A stretch of 64,000 bases of DNA from Phoronis australis (lineage: Eukaryota; Phoronida; Phoronidae), in assembly GCA_002633005.1 (NCBI GenBank), contig NMRA01000587.1, positions 126,001 through 190,000 of the forward strand, written 5' to 3'. The position numbers and the translations under genes are program-made. The notes beneath the pieces are model-generated. The model did not search any database, was not told the origin of the DNA, and worked only from the letters and a program-made list of their open reading frames with translations. Every line of letters begins with the position of its first letter. Within the stretch, counting starts at the first letter, position 1. Of the stretch, positions 36,186-49,100 are shown piece by piece.

Positions 36186-37061
36186 ATGAGCAACTTAAGT
36201 ACAAGTACGCTGGCTCCGCTTGAGTTTAGTGAGACGTGGACTTTGACTAGAGGCGGGTTCATCGGCTGGGGGGTCGCGTGTTTCATCGCTCTTGTGTGCA
36301 TGTTCATATTTCGCGCACGCCCTTCAAACGGACTATGCTTGACCTACGCACAATACTTCTCGACCCACTTTGTACTGATTACCACAGCACTCGTCATGGA
36401 CGGTCTCAACTTAGCAAAAGAAAAACCCCTCGTAGCCGGGAATCTGGCATGGTGGATCGACATTCTAATGGTTTTGGCAGGAGGTGTGTTCTACCGTCTA
36501 TTTGCTATACTCGTGTTTAGAGTGAAAGGCTGTGCTTTCAGCTCCGCGTCATGGGTGCTGACGGCAATGGTCTGGGGCGCGTTGTCCACCCTTCAATACT
36601 TCAATCATAGGGATATCGCTTACTTCACTGTCACAGCCTTCTACAGTCTCGGGTGTCTGCTATTTTTGTTAGCCGTCATCAAGGAATGGTGCAAGGCAAT
36701 GTGCTGCAAGCCCAAGTCACGAAAGCCCGCCACCGCGAAAAGCTGTTTGGCTGGAACTAACGGCAAGATTATCACTTCCCTTGGGTTGGTTGGCGTTGTC
36801 GTTGGAATCCTTGATTACGCCTTTTTGATCATGGCTGCATTCAATATCAAGATTTGGGAGTACGAATTCTTGAGTCGATTACTCGATTCGGTTATTTATA
36901 TACCGTTCGTCGTTGTGTTTATTATCTGGGCTGACTGTCCCACGAACATCAAACTTAAGAAGGACGGTGATGATCTTAAAACAGTGGATGATATTGAAGC
37001 TGATACGGGGATTAACATGAGTATGGCCAATGGGGCTTTTGATGAGAAATCTGCCTTGTAA
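36186..37061 (+). CDS. Single-exon seven-helix membrane protein B, paralogue of A
   Basis: 291 aa from the internal ATG at 36186. The frame is open to 36114, but those 24 extra residues have no match in protein A, whereas MSNLSTST followed by TWTLTRGGF aligns with A, and the ATG has A at -3. By eye about half the residues match protein A through the membrane core, with the same seven hydrophobic segments. Shared landmarks are RPSNGLCLTY, WWIDILMVLAGG, KEWCKAMCC and IWEYEFLSRLLDSVIY, then FIIWADCPTNIKLKK after TM7. An N-glycosylation sequon (Asn3-Leu-Ser) lies near the N-terminus, and the C-tail ends with a conserved N-x-AFD. Tandem duplication of an intronless ancestor is the simplest origin. 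Function unknown. Confidence 0.85.
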   Translation: MSNLSTSTLAPLEFSETWTLTRGGFIGWGVACFIALVCMFIFRARPSNGLCLTYAQYFSTHFVLITTALVMDGLNLAKEKPLVAGNLAWWIDILMVLAGGVFYRLFAILVFRVKGCAFSSASWVLTAMVWGALSTLQYFNHRDIAYFTVTAFYSLGCLLFLLAVIKEWCKAMCCKPKSRKPATAKSCLAGTNGKIITSLGLVGVVVGILDYAFLIMAAFNIKIWEYEFLSRLLDSVIYIPFVVVFIIWADCPTNIKLKKDGDDLKTVDDIEADTGINMSMANGAFDEKSAL

Positions 37062-37287
37062 CTGGTAACAACCTTCAGAACTGACGGACAATTTCGTGCA
37101 ACATAGGTCACCACTCTACTGGAAAAGTGAAAACTTACACTAAAATTTAGGGACCGGCATCACGACTTCAAAATGTGACCTTTTAGCATTTCTGACTAAC
37201 AACTGACTAACACGCAAGTTTTTTAAGTCTGTTCGGATCGCCATCTGTTGGCCACAACTCTTGACCTAATGACTAGAAATCTGAAAA

Positions 37288-37362
37288 GGTTTCTGCCCCC
37301 AACCGAGACTCGAACCGTCCTTCTGGTAAGCGTGCAGACGCTCTAGCCACTGAGCCATCAGT
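37288..37362 (-). repeat. tRNA-derived SINE-like fragment
   Basis: On the minus strand TGGCTCAGTGG (A box, 37357-37347) and GGTTCGAGTCT (B box, 37316-37306) are correctly spaced for a polymerase III promoter. A D-stem GCTC/GAGC can form, but the T-stem and acceptor stem do not pair, so this is a tRNA-derived SINE head or tRNA pseudogene. Confidence 0.6.
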
Positions 37363-40300
37363 AACACAGGTTAAACACAAAAATCCAATCAGACTTAGTA
37401 GTGGGCATCTTACCCTTGATCTCACTTAAAAGTGTATGAATATGCCAACTTCAACACGCCGTATTGAGATGACATTCATATGAAAGTTTATAAAAGTTGT
37501 TACTCAGCTAAACGCCTTAACTGTGACTGGCTTTTCTACTGATCGGGAATCTGAGCTTCAACACTTTTGCGTACCACAAGGACTAATTAGTCAGCCCCAC
37601 TACTAGCATGAACGGACTCAAATATGAACACTTATTCCAGTGTTAAACGTGAAGATCTAACTACATAAATAACATTTGTATCGACTTGTACAACCTCTTT
37701 TGCGCCTGGAGATCACAACATATGGCTTATCACACGTACCACGTAATCAAGAATCATAATACAACCTGCACATGTCATCTGATCCGCCGTATAAGAAAAA
37801 TTGACACGTGAACACCCGTCAGGCGTTTTATCTGTTTTCCTATTTTTCGGCCCCGGCGTAGCAGACGACAGATCTGCCTACTTACCGCGAGGAACGTACA
37901 TTGCAATGACTTGACCATGATTCCCGCTCGTGGTTGGCCAGAATATTGGCATTTCCTACTTACATTACTGTGCGCAAAAGACAAGATCTTGCTTCATTTT
38001 AAAACTTTCTTGGTTGATTTTTTTCTAGCATTTGTTACTTGCCAGTTTTGTCTTTGCTATGTTTAATCTATTTTGATATATTTTGTATGGATCTTTAAGT
38101 TTTAGCATATAATGGCGCTCTTACAATTTATCATTGCAATTAACAAGCTGTATGTTTACGTGTTTCCAACATGTTTAGCGACGTGTACTAGAAACTGCTG
38201 TCTTCATTTAAAATAAACTTAGTTTAAGTGCTCTTGTTATGTTATGTCTATTAAGTGTTACATTTATTACATAATGTAAGGAAAATAATAACACCATCGA
38301 TAGGATGATAGGATGAGCCTAGTTTTTATCAAGTTTGGTATAATTAAGTGTTGGCTTGAGGGTGAAAGTCTCAATAGTTCACCTGACCTCGAACAAGATT
38401 ATAACAAAAGCAATATGTCGCGACTTCTAGCGGTTCTTTAAAAATCTTTTCATCTCGCCCTAAATTCACTCGATCAAACTATTTTAAACTATGATGTTTT
38501 CGTTTCTCATTACGAGGGCGCGCTCAGTTGCAAAAATACTTCGTCTTGAAAAACAAAATCTAATTGAGAACTGCAACGTTAGTTTGTGGTCATTGATTGC
38601 AATTAGGAGCAACCTGTGTAGGTGCATACGTGTACTTATTTAAAACACTTTTGATTGGTTTTGAATTGTTTGGAATAGAAACTACGGGGCTTATAAGGAT
38701 TTTTGACGCAAGGTCAAAGCTCATGATTCACGTAATATGGAAAGTGTTGATTTAATTCGAGCTTTATTTGTTTTATTCGACATACTCTGGTCTAGTATCT
38801 TTTAAAACCTTTATTTACCCCTACAGTATCATTGTTCACGAGTACATGTAGAGGCCGCCTCTTGTTACACTGCAGCAAATGTTTTATTAAGAGTATTCTC
38901 ATTGGCCGAAGCCATTATTGTATCATGGACCGTGGAGACACCCAGAGGTTGTGTGATGCGACGAAGTACAGAAATACGTGAGACGTCCAACTACCTAGGC
39001 CGATTTTATTTTGTCAAATTCAAAATTGTGAAGTGCCTTTGTTTCAAATATTGAGAATATCAAATATGAGTGGTGTATTGGAAAAATATACACATATGCA
39101 AAATATAGAGTAATCAAAAATATTCGTACCGAGGCTGATGTAAATTATGGGATATACAACATAAGCAGCACTCTGTAAAGGTGACGAGGCGAAAGTAGGC
39201 GCTTGGAAGGTGGGCAGGTAATGAGCCTTCAGGACTTTTTAGGTGGGAGTGCGTTCAGGGGGATAGTAATAAACATAAAATAGGCCTGTTGAAAGTAGAA
39301 GCAGAAACGTTACATTCGAGGAGGGTGAGGGGTCTGGACTCTTTGGATCTGTGCCTGATGGGATCCGAAATGGGTTGCGACAGGGGCTGGGTGTGGTGAG
39401 TGAAACGGGAGGCAACTGGGAGAGGGGGCTGAAAACCAGCGAGGGATGGAATCCCTGCATGTAGTCCAGTAAAACTGTATTTTATGCCACTCTTAAACAG
39501 CCGACATATCTATTGAAAACACAGTTCATGAAGGGTATTTTTACGATGCCATCGAGTTCTTGTAAACAAGAAAAAGTAATTTTTATTTAGTAAAACATAA
39601 GGATGGCTTATTTCCCGACGTGATGTTTGAAGGCTCGTGCCAAAACTAAAGTACTAGAATCTTTAAGAATGTTCCCTGCTATTCTATTCTAAAGAAGTTT
39701 TATCATGGTGTCCTAAACTAATGTGTCATGTTAATCACAAGCTATCTGATAGTATAAAAACGGAACAATAAAATAATAACGCATATTAAACTAAGAATAG
39801 CGTCAGTGCACACCTGACAGGTCACCCCGGTGATAGTGCTTGGTCTCAAGGGCAGGGATTTCTGTATCTGGGAAATGTGCCCAGTATTTCTCAGGGGCAC
39901 TATTGGAAAGTCATTTTTCAACCCTAAGCCGGGTGATTGGCGTCTCTTTAGACATGTTTGCCTTTCAACGGTTATTCTCAAATGAACAGCTGTAAACAAT
40001 AACAAAACAAATTTCACTGGGATTGTGTACTAATATTTTGTTTTTTGCAAGAGTGTCCACTAAGTTCGGCCTTTGGAGAAAACTTTTCGTACCCCATGCA
40101 AAACAAAATCATGACCTAAGGCATGGAAAACTTTGACGGCTGCTCTTTTTCAATTACAAATAAACTGTCAACATCGACGGAGAACGCTGCAAATTTTTCA
40201 AGGTAGACAACAAAGATTGGCCAGGTAGGTAAAAATTGACTTGTCGCCAGGATTTTGAGTGACGGCTGAACTGACCAATAAGAACGCAGCATTCTTGCCA

Positions 40301-43218
40301 CACCTTCGTTTCCAAGCCGACATTTTACCCGACAAACAACACATTACCGGGTAAAACTTATTGTTTATTATGTGACTTTTCGGAAAGGGCGGAGCTTACG
40401 ATAGGTCGATTGTCAGATGGTGTTAATTGCATGTACACATGGACATTTTGACACTCCTCTTTGGATCGCAGTGTAGTTCAAGAGAAACTAATTGGCAAAT
40501 CCACTAGCTGACGTGAATTATTCAAAGATTTCAACTTATACAGACACAGCGTCAAATTTCCTCTAGTCTCTGGCACGTCATTACACCACAGACTATAGTA
40601 CATGGACCGCCAAATCTGTATATTTTGAATGGACGAAATCTGTGATATTATGCATAAGCCGTGACGTCAATATTCACTAGCGATACCTGGCAAAATTAGC
40701 AAGCTTTACTTCCGCCAAGTACGTCGTCTGCTAATCATGGTCGGCTGTTGTGTGGTCGGGTGCCAAAAGTACTCATGATACCACCAGTTCTATTATTGGA
40801 AGACTTTGAACAGTATTTCAATGCTGAAATAATTTTTTTTCGTTGTACTAGACTGTAAAATAGATGCTACAGTTTCCCGTCACAATACACTAACCGGAAA
40901 CTGAAATTGATAATTTAGGAGAGTAGCACCTCCTCTAGGATAGTACGCAAGAAAATGTCGGAGTTGCGAATCTGTTGTCTATAATCTATGATTACACGCA
41001 TGTCTTTAAACCAGTGGCTGCTAATCCGTAATATTAATTGTTTTGTGTGCATTGACTTGGGCTAGCAAAGGGCTTGCTGAAGGTACATGTATGCCTATCT
41101 GTAAAATTATCACCGACTTGCTCATGACCAAGGTGTGGGCTTGTGTGCCGGTAGTACTAAAACAGTTATTGGGGATAACATCTGCTCTGGGATTGGTTTT
41201 CTCGCTAGAAAGCGATAGCAAAATTGAAACAATAATTTTCGGAGAAAACCTGCAGTTCAATTTTTATCGGATTAAATTTTACTGAATTTAAAGAACGATA
41301 AAATCAATCCCTAATGACCACTCCTCACTTCAAAATCTCCTTCAAATGTATCATGAAACATTTAATGAACCACCCACGCGTTCTATTCGTAGTTTTACAA
41401 AAATTGCTTATAAAAACACGTTAACATGCCTGTTATGCAACGATTTAACCGCAAATAATCCCATCCACTTAGTCACAATTTTTCGCATGTTCATGTTCCT
41501 GGTAGCAAGCTTATTTAAATGAAAATGAAAAGCGCCAGTAACGTGATGCAACAACTTTGCATGATGAGTGTGTTCTGTTCAATCATAATGCATTAATTTT
41601 AATTTGATTTATGGTGCGGGTGCACAATTTCGGTTGCGCAACCATCAGGTAAATTACTTTGATAGGGTGGGACTGGGCTCCTAGCTAGTATGGAATTCCG
41701 TAAAACCAAGGTGGGACGGGGCAAATTTATTTTGAATTTATTTAGTTTGTCAAAATAAATTCAATGAATAAAAACTAGTTTAGTATCTGTTTCAGGTTGA
41801 TTACATTTTGAAAATCTGGAAAATTATTTTCGTTTTATTATATTTCATTTTTTCAGGACTTTGTTACTACATGTTGCATGTGGGCAAAGCTCTAAACAAT
41901 TTTGTAAATAAACTGTTTGACTTGGCAACACACAGCGTGTTAAAAACAATGTACTAGGCTAATCATGGCGAAAAGGAAGGAGCATATGCCCAAAAAGGCG
42001 ACTCTAAAAGGTTAGCAGATTCCAGTGAAAAGTTTCAACTATGCCTATTCTTGCTGCCACTGAATCTAGCTGTTGTGTTGTTATGAGAGTGGTGCACCAG
42101 AAATTATTTCTTTTAGATTAGGCTCTTAGGTTTGGAACACAAAAGACACGCTGTGCATTTATTCCCTGATGGGAACGAGTTAGCTGGAGGGATTGGTTAT
42201 TGTAAAGACATATTGCATAAACCACCAGCAGTTCATAAGTGGTTATCTCTGGTGTAATTGGCTGCACAGGACAGGCAGACTGCAAAAACGAAAGTTTGGA
42301 TTTAATTAGGAATGGTCAGGGGTACTTTTCTGAGCTAATCCTGAGGTTGGTGCGATAATCAGAATACAGCGGAAATCGACGACTGTGTTATATTACACTG
42401 AATGTAACATTAGTTGATACCCGCGTGTGACAGCACTGTGTGTCAACTTTTTGAATCTTGATTAAGGGAGCGCCTTTATCTAGATTTCGCTATGGTGATG
42501 ATAGGAAACCAAACCTTTCCCATTGCAAATCTCTTTACTGAACACTCCAGTATTGATACATTAGTTCCAATTTTCTGCTCAATAGCACATTTCCTATGAA
42601 CATAGTTAGTCAGTTTCTCAGCGTATAAGCCTGGATCACTAGATTTTACTTACCGTAACTCTTCTCTTTCGTATTTCAAACAAAACCAATAGGGCCGTCC
42701 CGGATTACACAACAACACCCGAATCTCGTTGTATTTACCCACAATGCCGTAAAAACCTGTCAGGTACATTTGTTGCCGCGTTTTCGTGCCACTGGAGTTT
42801 CACGTGCTATTTGATGTAGTCTGATCCTTTACAAGTCTTTTTCTCGGTTGCATTGCTGTATTCGTCCTTCCAATGCCAAGGAAGTACAGTACTACTGCTC
42901 TGCTATGGGCTGCAAGTCCGGCAAATACGCGTGGATGCGTAATCTGAACGTCTTCACCTTCCCGACATCAATGAGACACTGAAAAATGTGCTTGATTTCC
43001 AAGACGAGGTCACGCCCTTTCTTATCTCCAGGGCAAACGAGAGTTCTTTCGCCGTGTAATCCAGGAAGGTCCTATCGCCAATTTGTCAATTTTTCAAAGA
43101 CTGATTAGGCCTACCTAGCCACAAATAATGGACATTTACCCAAATGCTAGTTTAAGACAACTACGTACACATTAAAATCAAATTAAACATCTTATTTAAA
43201 ATGCCTTTTTTCTTATTA

Positions 43219-43359
43219 AAATGACTTAGGCAGGGATTTGAATATCGAGCCTCAAAAGTGGGGCCCCGCTCCTTTGCTGCCTTCCGGCGGAGCCCCTTGT
43301 GTTAATATAGGGGGACTCACTTTTGAGGCCTGATATTCAATTTTTGCCTATGCCATTTT
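43219..43359. mobile_element. Inverted-repeat element (MITE-like)
   Basis: Arms of about 42 bases (43219-43260 and 43318-43359) are inverted copies; the inner 23 bases, TTGAATATCGAGCCTCAAAA and on, match with two differences. The 57-base centre is GC-rich and itself partly palindromic (GGGGCCCCGCTCC...CGGAGCCCC). A TTATT sequence near each end may be part of the target site. Confidence 0.75.
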
Positions 43360-46176
43360 GATAACAATAAGTTATGTTGAATAATAAGCTGTTATTATCG
43401 TTCAACTAAAACTTTCTTGGTTTTACTGTAGTTGAAAGCACTGACATGAACATAAAACAACAGGCTGCATTGAGTGCTAAACAGTTGCCAGTGCGACTTA
43501 AATGTTGTTGAAAACGAAATTCATTTTTTATTCGTGTGTCCTATAATTATAACGATCTTCGCCAAAGTACTTATCTCCTGACAGACAAATAGTCGACTGT
43601 ACTTTTTGCAATAAAATGTAACAATATAAAAGAATTAAAATAAGGTGTAATTTTTATTAGAAACGCTCAAATCTCTTGTCAAATTGTACAATGCATGTGT
43701 ATGAGTTTATAACTTGCATGTCATGTTTTGTAATGTGGTCCAGTGGTCTTATCGCCTGAAATAAACTGATTGACCCATCCGTTTCCAATTGTTTTTTTGG
43801 TTGAGTGCACATAGAAGTGACGTGCTGTTCGCCTACAATTTAAGTGCATTTTGTGAAGATGTTCAAAAAATCATGTTCATTACAATACCACATTTTACCG
43901 TCAATGGTATCGTGACCAGACTAGGCAAAATAAGAACAGATTAAGTTTGTGTAAACTTTATTCATCAAATAAACAAATAAAACTAACAACAACAATAACG
44001 TTTATTACACCAAGTGCAGATTGGTAAATGACATTGAGGCAACTGTACGCATGCACGAAAATCCTGTTTAGTGACACTGCACTTGTCTCTAGTGCCCCCA
44101 CTAGTTCTAATGCAACCCTGTCTCTACCAGCAGTTTTCTCTATTGCTGCAACGATACAATACGTCTTATGCCTGTCCTCAGTCGTACTTAAAGTCCTTCT
44201 CTCACGCGTTGTTAACCCTTATTACATGGTTAAAAGATGTTATAAGGATCCAAGAAGTACCTACCCCATAACTAATACACGATCCGTACTCGAAAACAGT
44301 TTCAATGAACGCGCCACTCACGATTCGCACCCGAAGACACACCTCCATTTTGAACTTGCCGCGAACCCGGAAGTACAATTCATTCAGGAACCCAGGCCGA
44401 GAAAACGCCGTCAGTGCGACTGGAGCAGTGCCTGTACTGTTACCAGCCAGCAAACGGGGATAAAAAAATCGACAGCGCGCCTTAATTTTAATAAAATCAA
44501 ACTACGGACAATTTTATGGAATTTGCTGAAGAAATGTGGCGAATAAATTTTGACAGAAATTATTTTGCCAGACTCGGGACCGCAGCCTATCGGACCCGGT
44601 GCGGATCGAGACCAGACACTGGCGAACGGTAAATGCATGCGGTTGCAAGCTGTTTTGTCGAAGTAAAATGGTCAAATGATAAATGCTGCATATATTCAAG
44701 GGTAGTTTCAGACACTTGCATGAAATTACGGGCTGGTTAGTCCTGTGTCACACTGCCGCGGCAGACCTTAGTTAGCCTCAGTCACCAGCTACCAGTGAAG
44801 ACTATAGTCAAAATACAGCTTGTTAGTAGGCCTATACAGCTTTGCGCCAAGACTACCCTTAGGCCTAACTGGTCGCTGGCCACAAACACAAAAAACACGA
44901 AAATTGAACAAAGTTTCTTTTTTGTAGCAACGTTTGTCAAAATGTATCAACGTTAAATCTTCACAAATTACAAAGTAGCCGATTGAACATGCCTTTCAGT
45001 TCAGCAAAAGTCGACATTGTAGGTGCCGCCAGAAATGAGACGAAGTCCAACGGGAATTGTGAGCACATTTATCACTTAATGAGTAACAACTGCGAGGCTG
45101 AAATTTGGTGAACACTGCTAAATCGTGCAGAATAGTAAGTAAAGATATGTCTAACTAAATTTCACCGTAATTTGTTGGCGAAAACAATTTACACAAAGTT
45201 TAAAACTCGTAACTCATCCCGCTGTCCTCCAATATGGCCGACGCGATCCAAACAAAGTGACCCAAATTTCGCCACAAAACTTGCAATAACTTTGCAGTGC
45301 TTGCCCCGATTTTGATACTTTTTCGATTTTTACTGAGTAGAATGTACTACCTTTCCGTTGATAGCAAAGTACTTTTTCAAAACGAGGAAAAAAATAAAAG
45401 CGAAAAAATTTGGTTCGACCCATATTGGTTCCTTGGTTCGACCGGCCAACGTAAGGAACTAAACACCAATGCTATTTTAACATACTAAGTACGAGTAACA
45501 TTCCAAAAAAATCAACGACCACTAACTACAAACTATAAATACACTACATATGCAAACGAATCACGATATATTACTAATAAAACAAAATAATGAAGACTTT
45601 TAGAGCAAGCCATAGCACATTCAGTTACAAGGAAAAAATGGCGGCGTTCAGGACAAGTTCCTGAACTGATGAGCCGAAAATGTGGGTACGGAAATAACCG
45701 ATGACAACCGGTAATCATACGCTCAGAGAGAAGGGTCAATTACTGTTAAAAATCGCTTTTGGCAAGAAAGGCGAAAAGAATATAAAGAAAGGGTGTCGAA
45801 CATAAGAATTTATGCAGTAAGTATTTTCGGATACTGGAACCACATGGGCAGTTTGCAAGAAGGACTTTAACTCTCATCATGATCCTGGATTCGCGCCTGT
45901 CCTGGTTCACGCCTGTGCGCCAGGAGAGATATGTGTGATTCCGCGACGGGACAGTGCCCAAACGATGGGAGAATTATTGTTTACAGCCGATCACGCCTCT
46001 CGTTACAATATAAACAAATCATCCCAAGTTTTAACAATGTAGCATACATGTACGATAAATGTGCACGATTTCAGAAAATTGGGAAAACACCCGTTTTAGT
46101 TTCGTTAAAAGAGGAACGACCCCGTCGTATCATAACTTCAAAAATCTGAGTCATGCCAAAATAGGTTTTATTTTAC

Positions 46177-49100
46177 TTATGGTTGCACCTCAATGCTTTG
46201 AACGTTTCCGGTAATCATCTTTTTAATGGTCAGACGTAGCGTGCGATTAGTGCTCGCGTAAACAATAGGATTGAGAGCGGCTTTCAAGAACAAAGATTGC
46301 ACCGCGAGGAAGTTAAGGTGCTGCCGCCAAGCAGGTGGTTTCTTAACAGCAAAATACTTTGTGATGGTCATCGGTAGGATGCAGAGTGTAAAAATACCGA
46401 GGATCTTAAAACTCGTGGCGGCAATCTTTTGTTCAGCTTTGAGCTGCCTGATAATCTCGCTTGGCAAGAAAGACGCGTTTGCAATCTTGTTTCTTTGTTT
46501 GTGGGCCACAACAAAGATTGGAATGTAAAGCAAATAGCAGAGAATGAGAATTGCTAAGGGCACCCCAGTCATTGTAACCGCGAGCATTGTAGGATTCCAA
46601 ATGGCGTCGATGACGCACACAACATCCGGTCTGTAGTTCTCGAAGAATGTGTTCATGATCATCATCCCTGCAACATAATTTTGCGACTGCAATTTTTTCT
46701 AGAAAAATCTGGAACTTTCACGAACATCGCCTATTTTTTCCAGAAATGTCATTTTTCGCATGAAACTTGAAAAATCTGTTTCTTTATTCTTTTACGCCAA
46801 GAAATCACTGTCGCAAATGAAGAGGCTAACATTCAGTGTAAAAAACGGAAGCCTTCATAGTTGATAGTTGAGAGCCGAGCACTCAGGTTAAAATGGTTTA
46901 AAAAATCCCAATGTAGGCAATAGGACAGGGAAAAACAATTTGCAAAATTAATTTCATGCGGAAAATTTTACATTAAAAACTTGGCGATATCCATGAAAAA
47001 ATCGCCTTCTTTAGAAAAACGCAGTCAAACATTGGAATAATTAACACCTAGGCATTGAATTTGTGCACAAATATATATTCTGTGGCCATCGAGGACTTTA
47101 GAGAATATGACTTTATACTTCAAAAGTTATTCAAGAAATTTCCTATTACAAAAGCCGGACGCTCGGGCCAACATGAGATTGCCTGCCGAGCTACACAATC
47201 AGGTGTGAGAGGGAACGTACACTTCTCTGGATATCTTGAAACGTTTCATGAACAAAATAATGAAAGAGGCGTTGTCTGATGAATGACTTGTTCTTCGTAG
47301 CTGTAGATTGGCGGGAAAACGCACGAGCGTGCACATATAAGGTGAAAACACAGCCGAACTTTCCAAATGCTATTTCAAACTATGAAAGCACCTACTTCAA
47401 GTGTCTGATATCGGAGATTTCCGGTGAAGGGCACTCCCGATATACAGCTTGACTATGTTGGGTGGCTAGAAGATTCCGTACAGCGTACGACAATACATGT
47501 ACACTGTACGCCAAAACGGAATCTTTCATCATGAAAGATTCCATATTGGCGCTCTCTAGAAGAACCGGAGCACCACCGTGGCTTCCGATTGATCCCGATC
47601 CAAAGTTGGGGACCTCAGACTGCTGAGCAAAAGAGCTCAACGTACCCTTGAACTCAGTGTTCGGCCTGCACGTATATGTAAATGTGTTTGAATAAAGCAA
47701 CGTGGTCATTCACTGAACTGCGTCTTGGAATAAATATAGGGCACTGAGCATGCGCGCACTGAGCTCTGTCTTTCTCATGCCAACACCGCAGGTGTCGATT
47801 TCAGCTCGATGAACCAAAATCCCAAAAGGAATTTCAAATTTTCAAATTTTAGTTGCTCAACAGCACGCTCCAATAAAGTTTCAAGATTTTTCGCCACACG
47901 ATACGATGGTGACACAAGGTCGCAATAGCCAATGTGTGATCAAATACACGATCATGTAAACTATAATAAAGCCTGGCGTGCGTTCAGTAACGCTAGGACC
48001 TACATGTAGCTAAAATCTAGCCAAAATCACGTGTTCTCATTTAAAATACACGGCAATATCTCGCGAAGCCTTGCTTTTTAGCTAGGTCCTAGCGTTATTG
48101 AACGGGGCGCAGTGCTCGTGAAAATCTCATTTAGACAGGCTTCTCCCCAATATAGTAATAAAATGTGATACCCTTATTTGAAATCAGACAGGCCTACTGT
48201 TTGTCGGTTAGCATTGCTACAAATATATCAAAAGTGATAACCGTATAATGCTCAGCAGTTGTAACTTATTATCAAAAACTGTCGCGTGCCGATTTCACCA
48301 ACTCTAGGGTTTTTTACTTGCACACTGTCATGGCGCTGCAAAAATTACTGTTAATAGGTACATGTAACAACTCTGCGTTTTATTAGCATCAATTAACAAC
48401 GCCAGCGTGAAAGCGCAAGTGTTCCAAACATGCAGAACCATTGTAGTTTGGACCGAACACCTTGTTTGCAAGGACAATGGCGAATTCGTACAAGTAAAGT
48501 AACAAAAAGTTCTGTGATTGATTGTTTCCAGTTGTTCCGTGAATACGGTCTAGAAAACGGAACCGTAGAAGAATCAGAAAATCAAACATGCATTCAAACC
48601 CATTGCTGGTGCTGGCACAGTGTAGTTAGCCGACAGCACGGCAGGAGCCGACAAGCCACAAGTACCGACGATAAAATTTTCGACTTTTGGCGATGTATTA
48701 ACGGCGAAAATTTTGATTTTTCGGTTCAATTCACTTCCGGCTAAAAGGGCCAGATTTTTACTTACGTGTATCAACACGTAACGCTATTTTTACTGTGAAG
48801 CAAACTTATAGGGGCTTCAAGGAGTATGCACTTAGCACTTGGACAAGCTATTATCAATGATCTGAGTAGGCTGTGGATAGTAAAACATGGCCATTAATCT
48901 GATCGATTAGTGGAGCTTTTGGACAGACAATCAAATCAGGTGATCTAACTTAATGCTATCTCCCAGAAAACTTGGTCAAGCTCTGTGGCAAAATTTTTCT
49001 GAGGAATTCAAATGAGGGCTTTGTTTTTGTCCTCGCAAATGGCGAAAAATGAAATCGAACGCCTTAATTCTTCAAGCAACTCTTACAGTTTATCTTAACT

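Larger units (their letters stand above)
37062..46176. other. 9 kb without a recognised gene
   Basis: Apart from a tRNA-like SINE piece (37288-37362), a strong inverted-repeat element (43219-43359) and two THAP-like cysteine fragments, I see no gene here. The longest frame (172 codons, 44028-44546) shows no hydrophobic or motif pattern of a real protein. AATAAA-like sequences cluster at 43965-43985. The AT content is high throughout. Confidence 0.5.

Noticed and set aside
37288-37362. Functional tRNA gene
   Set aside because: A and B boxes are present, but the T-stem and acceptor stem cannot form, so it is treated as a SINE fragment.
44028-44546. 172-codon open frame on the plus strand
   Set aside because: No family resemblance or domain pattern; composition changes abruptly along the frame and there is no supporting context.
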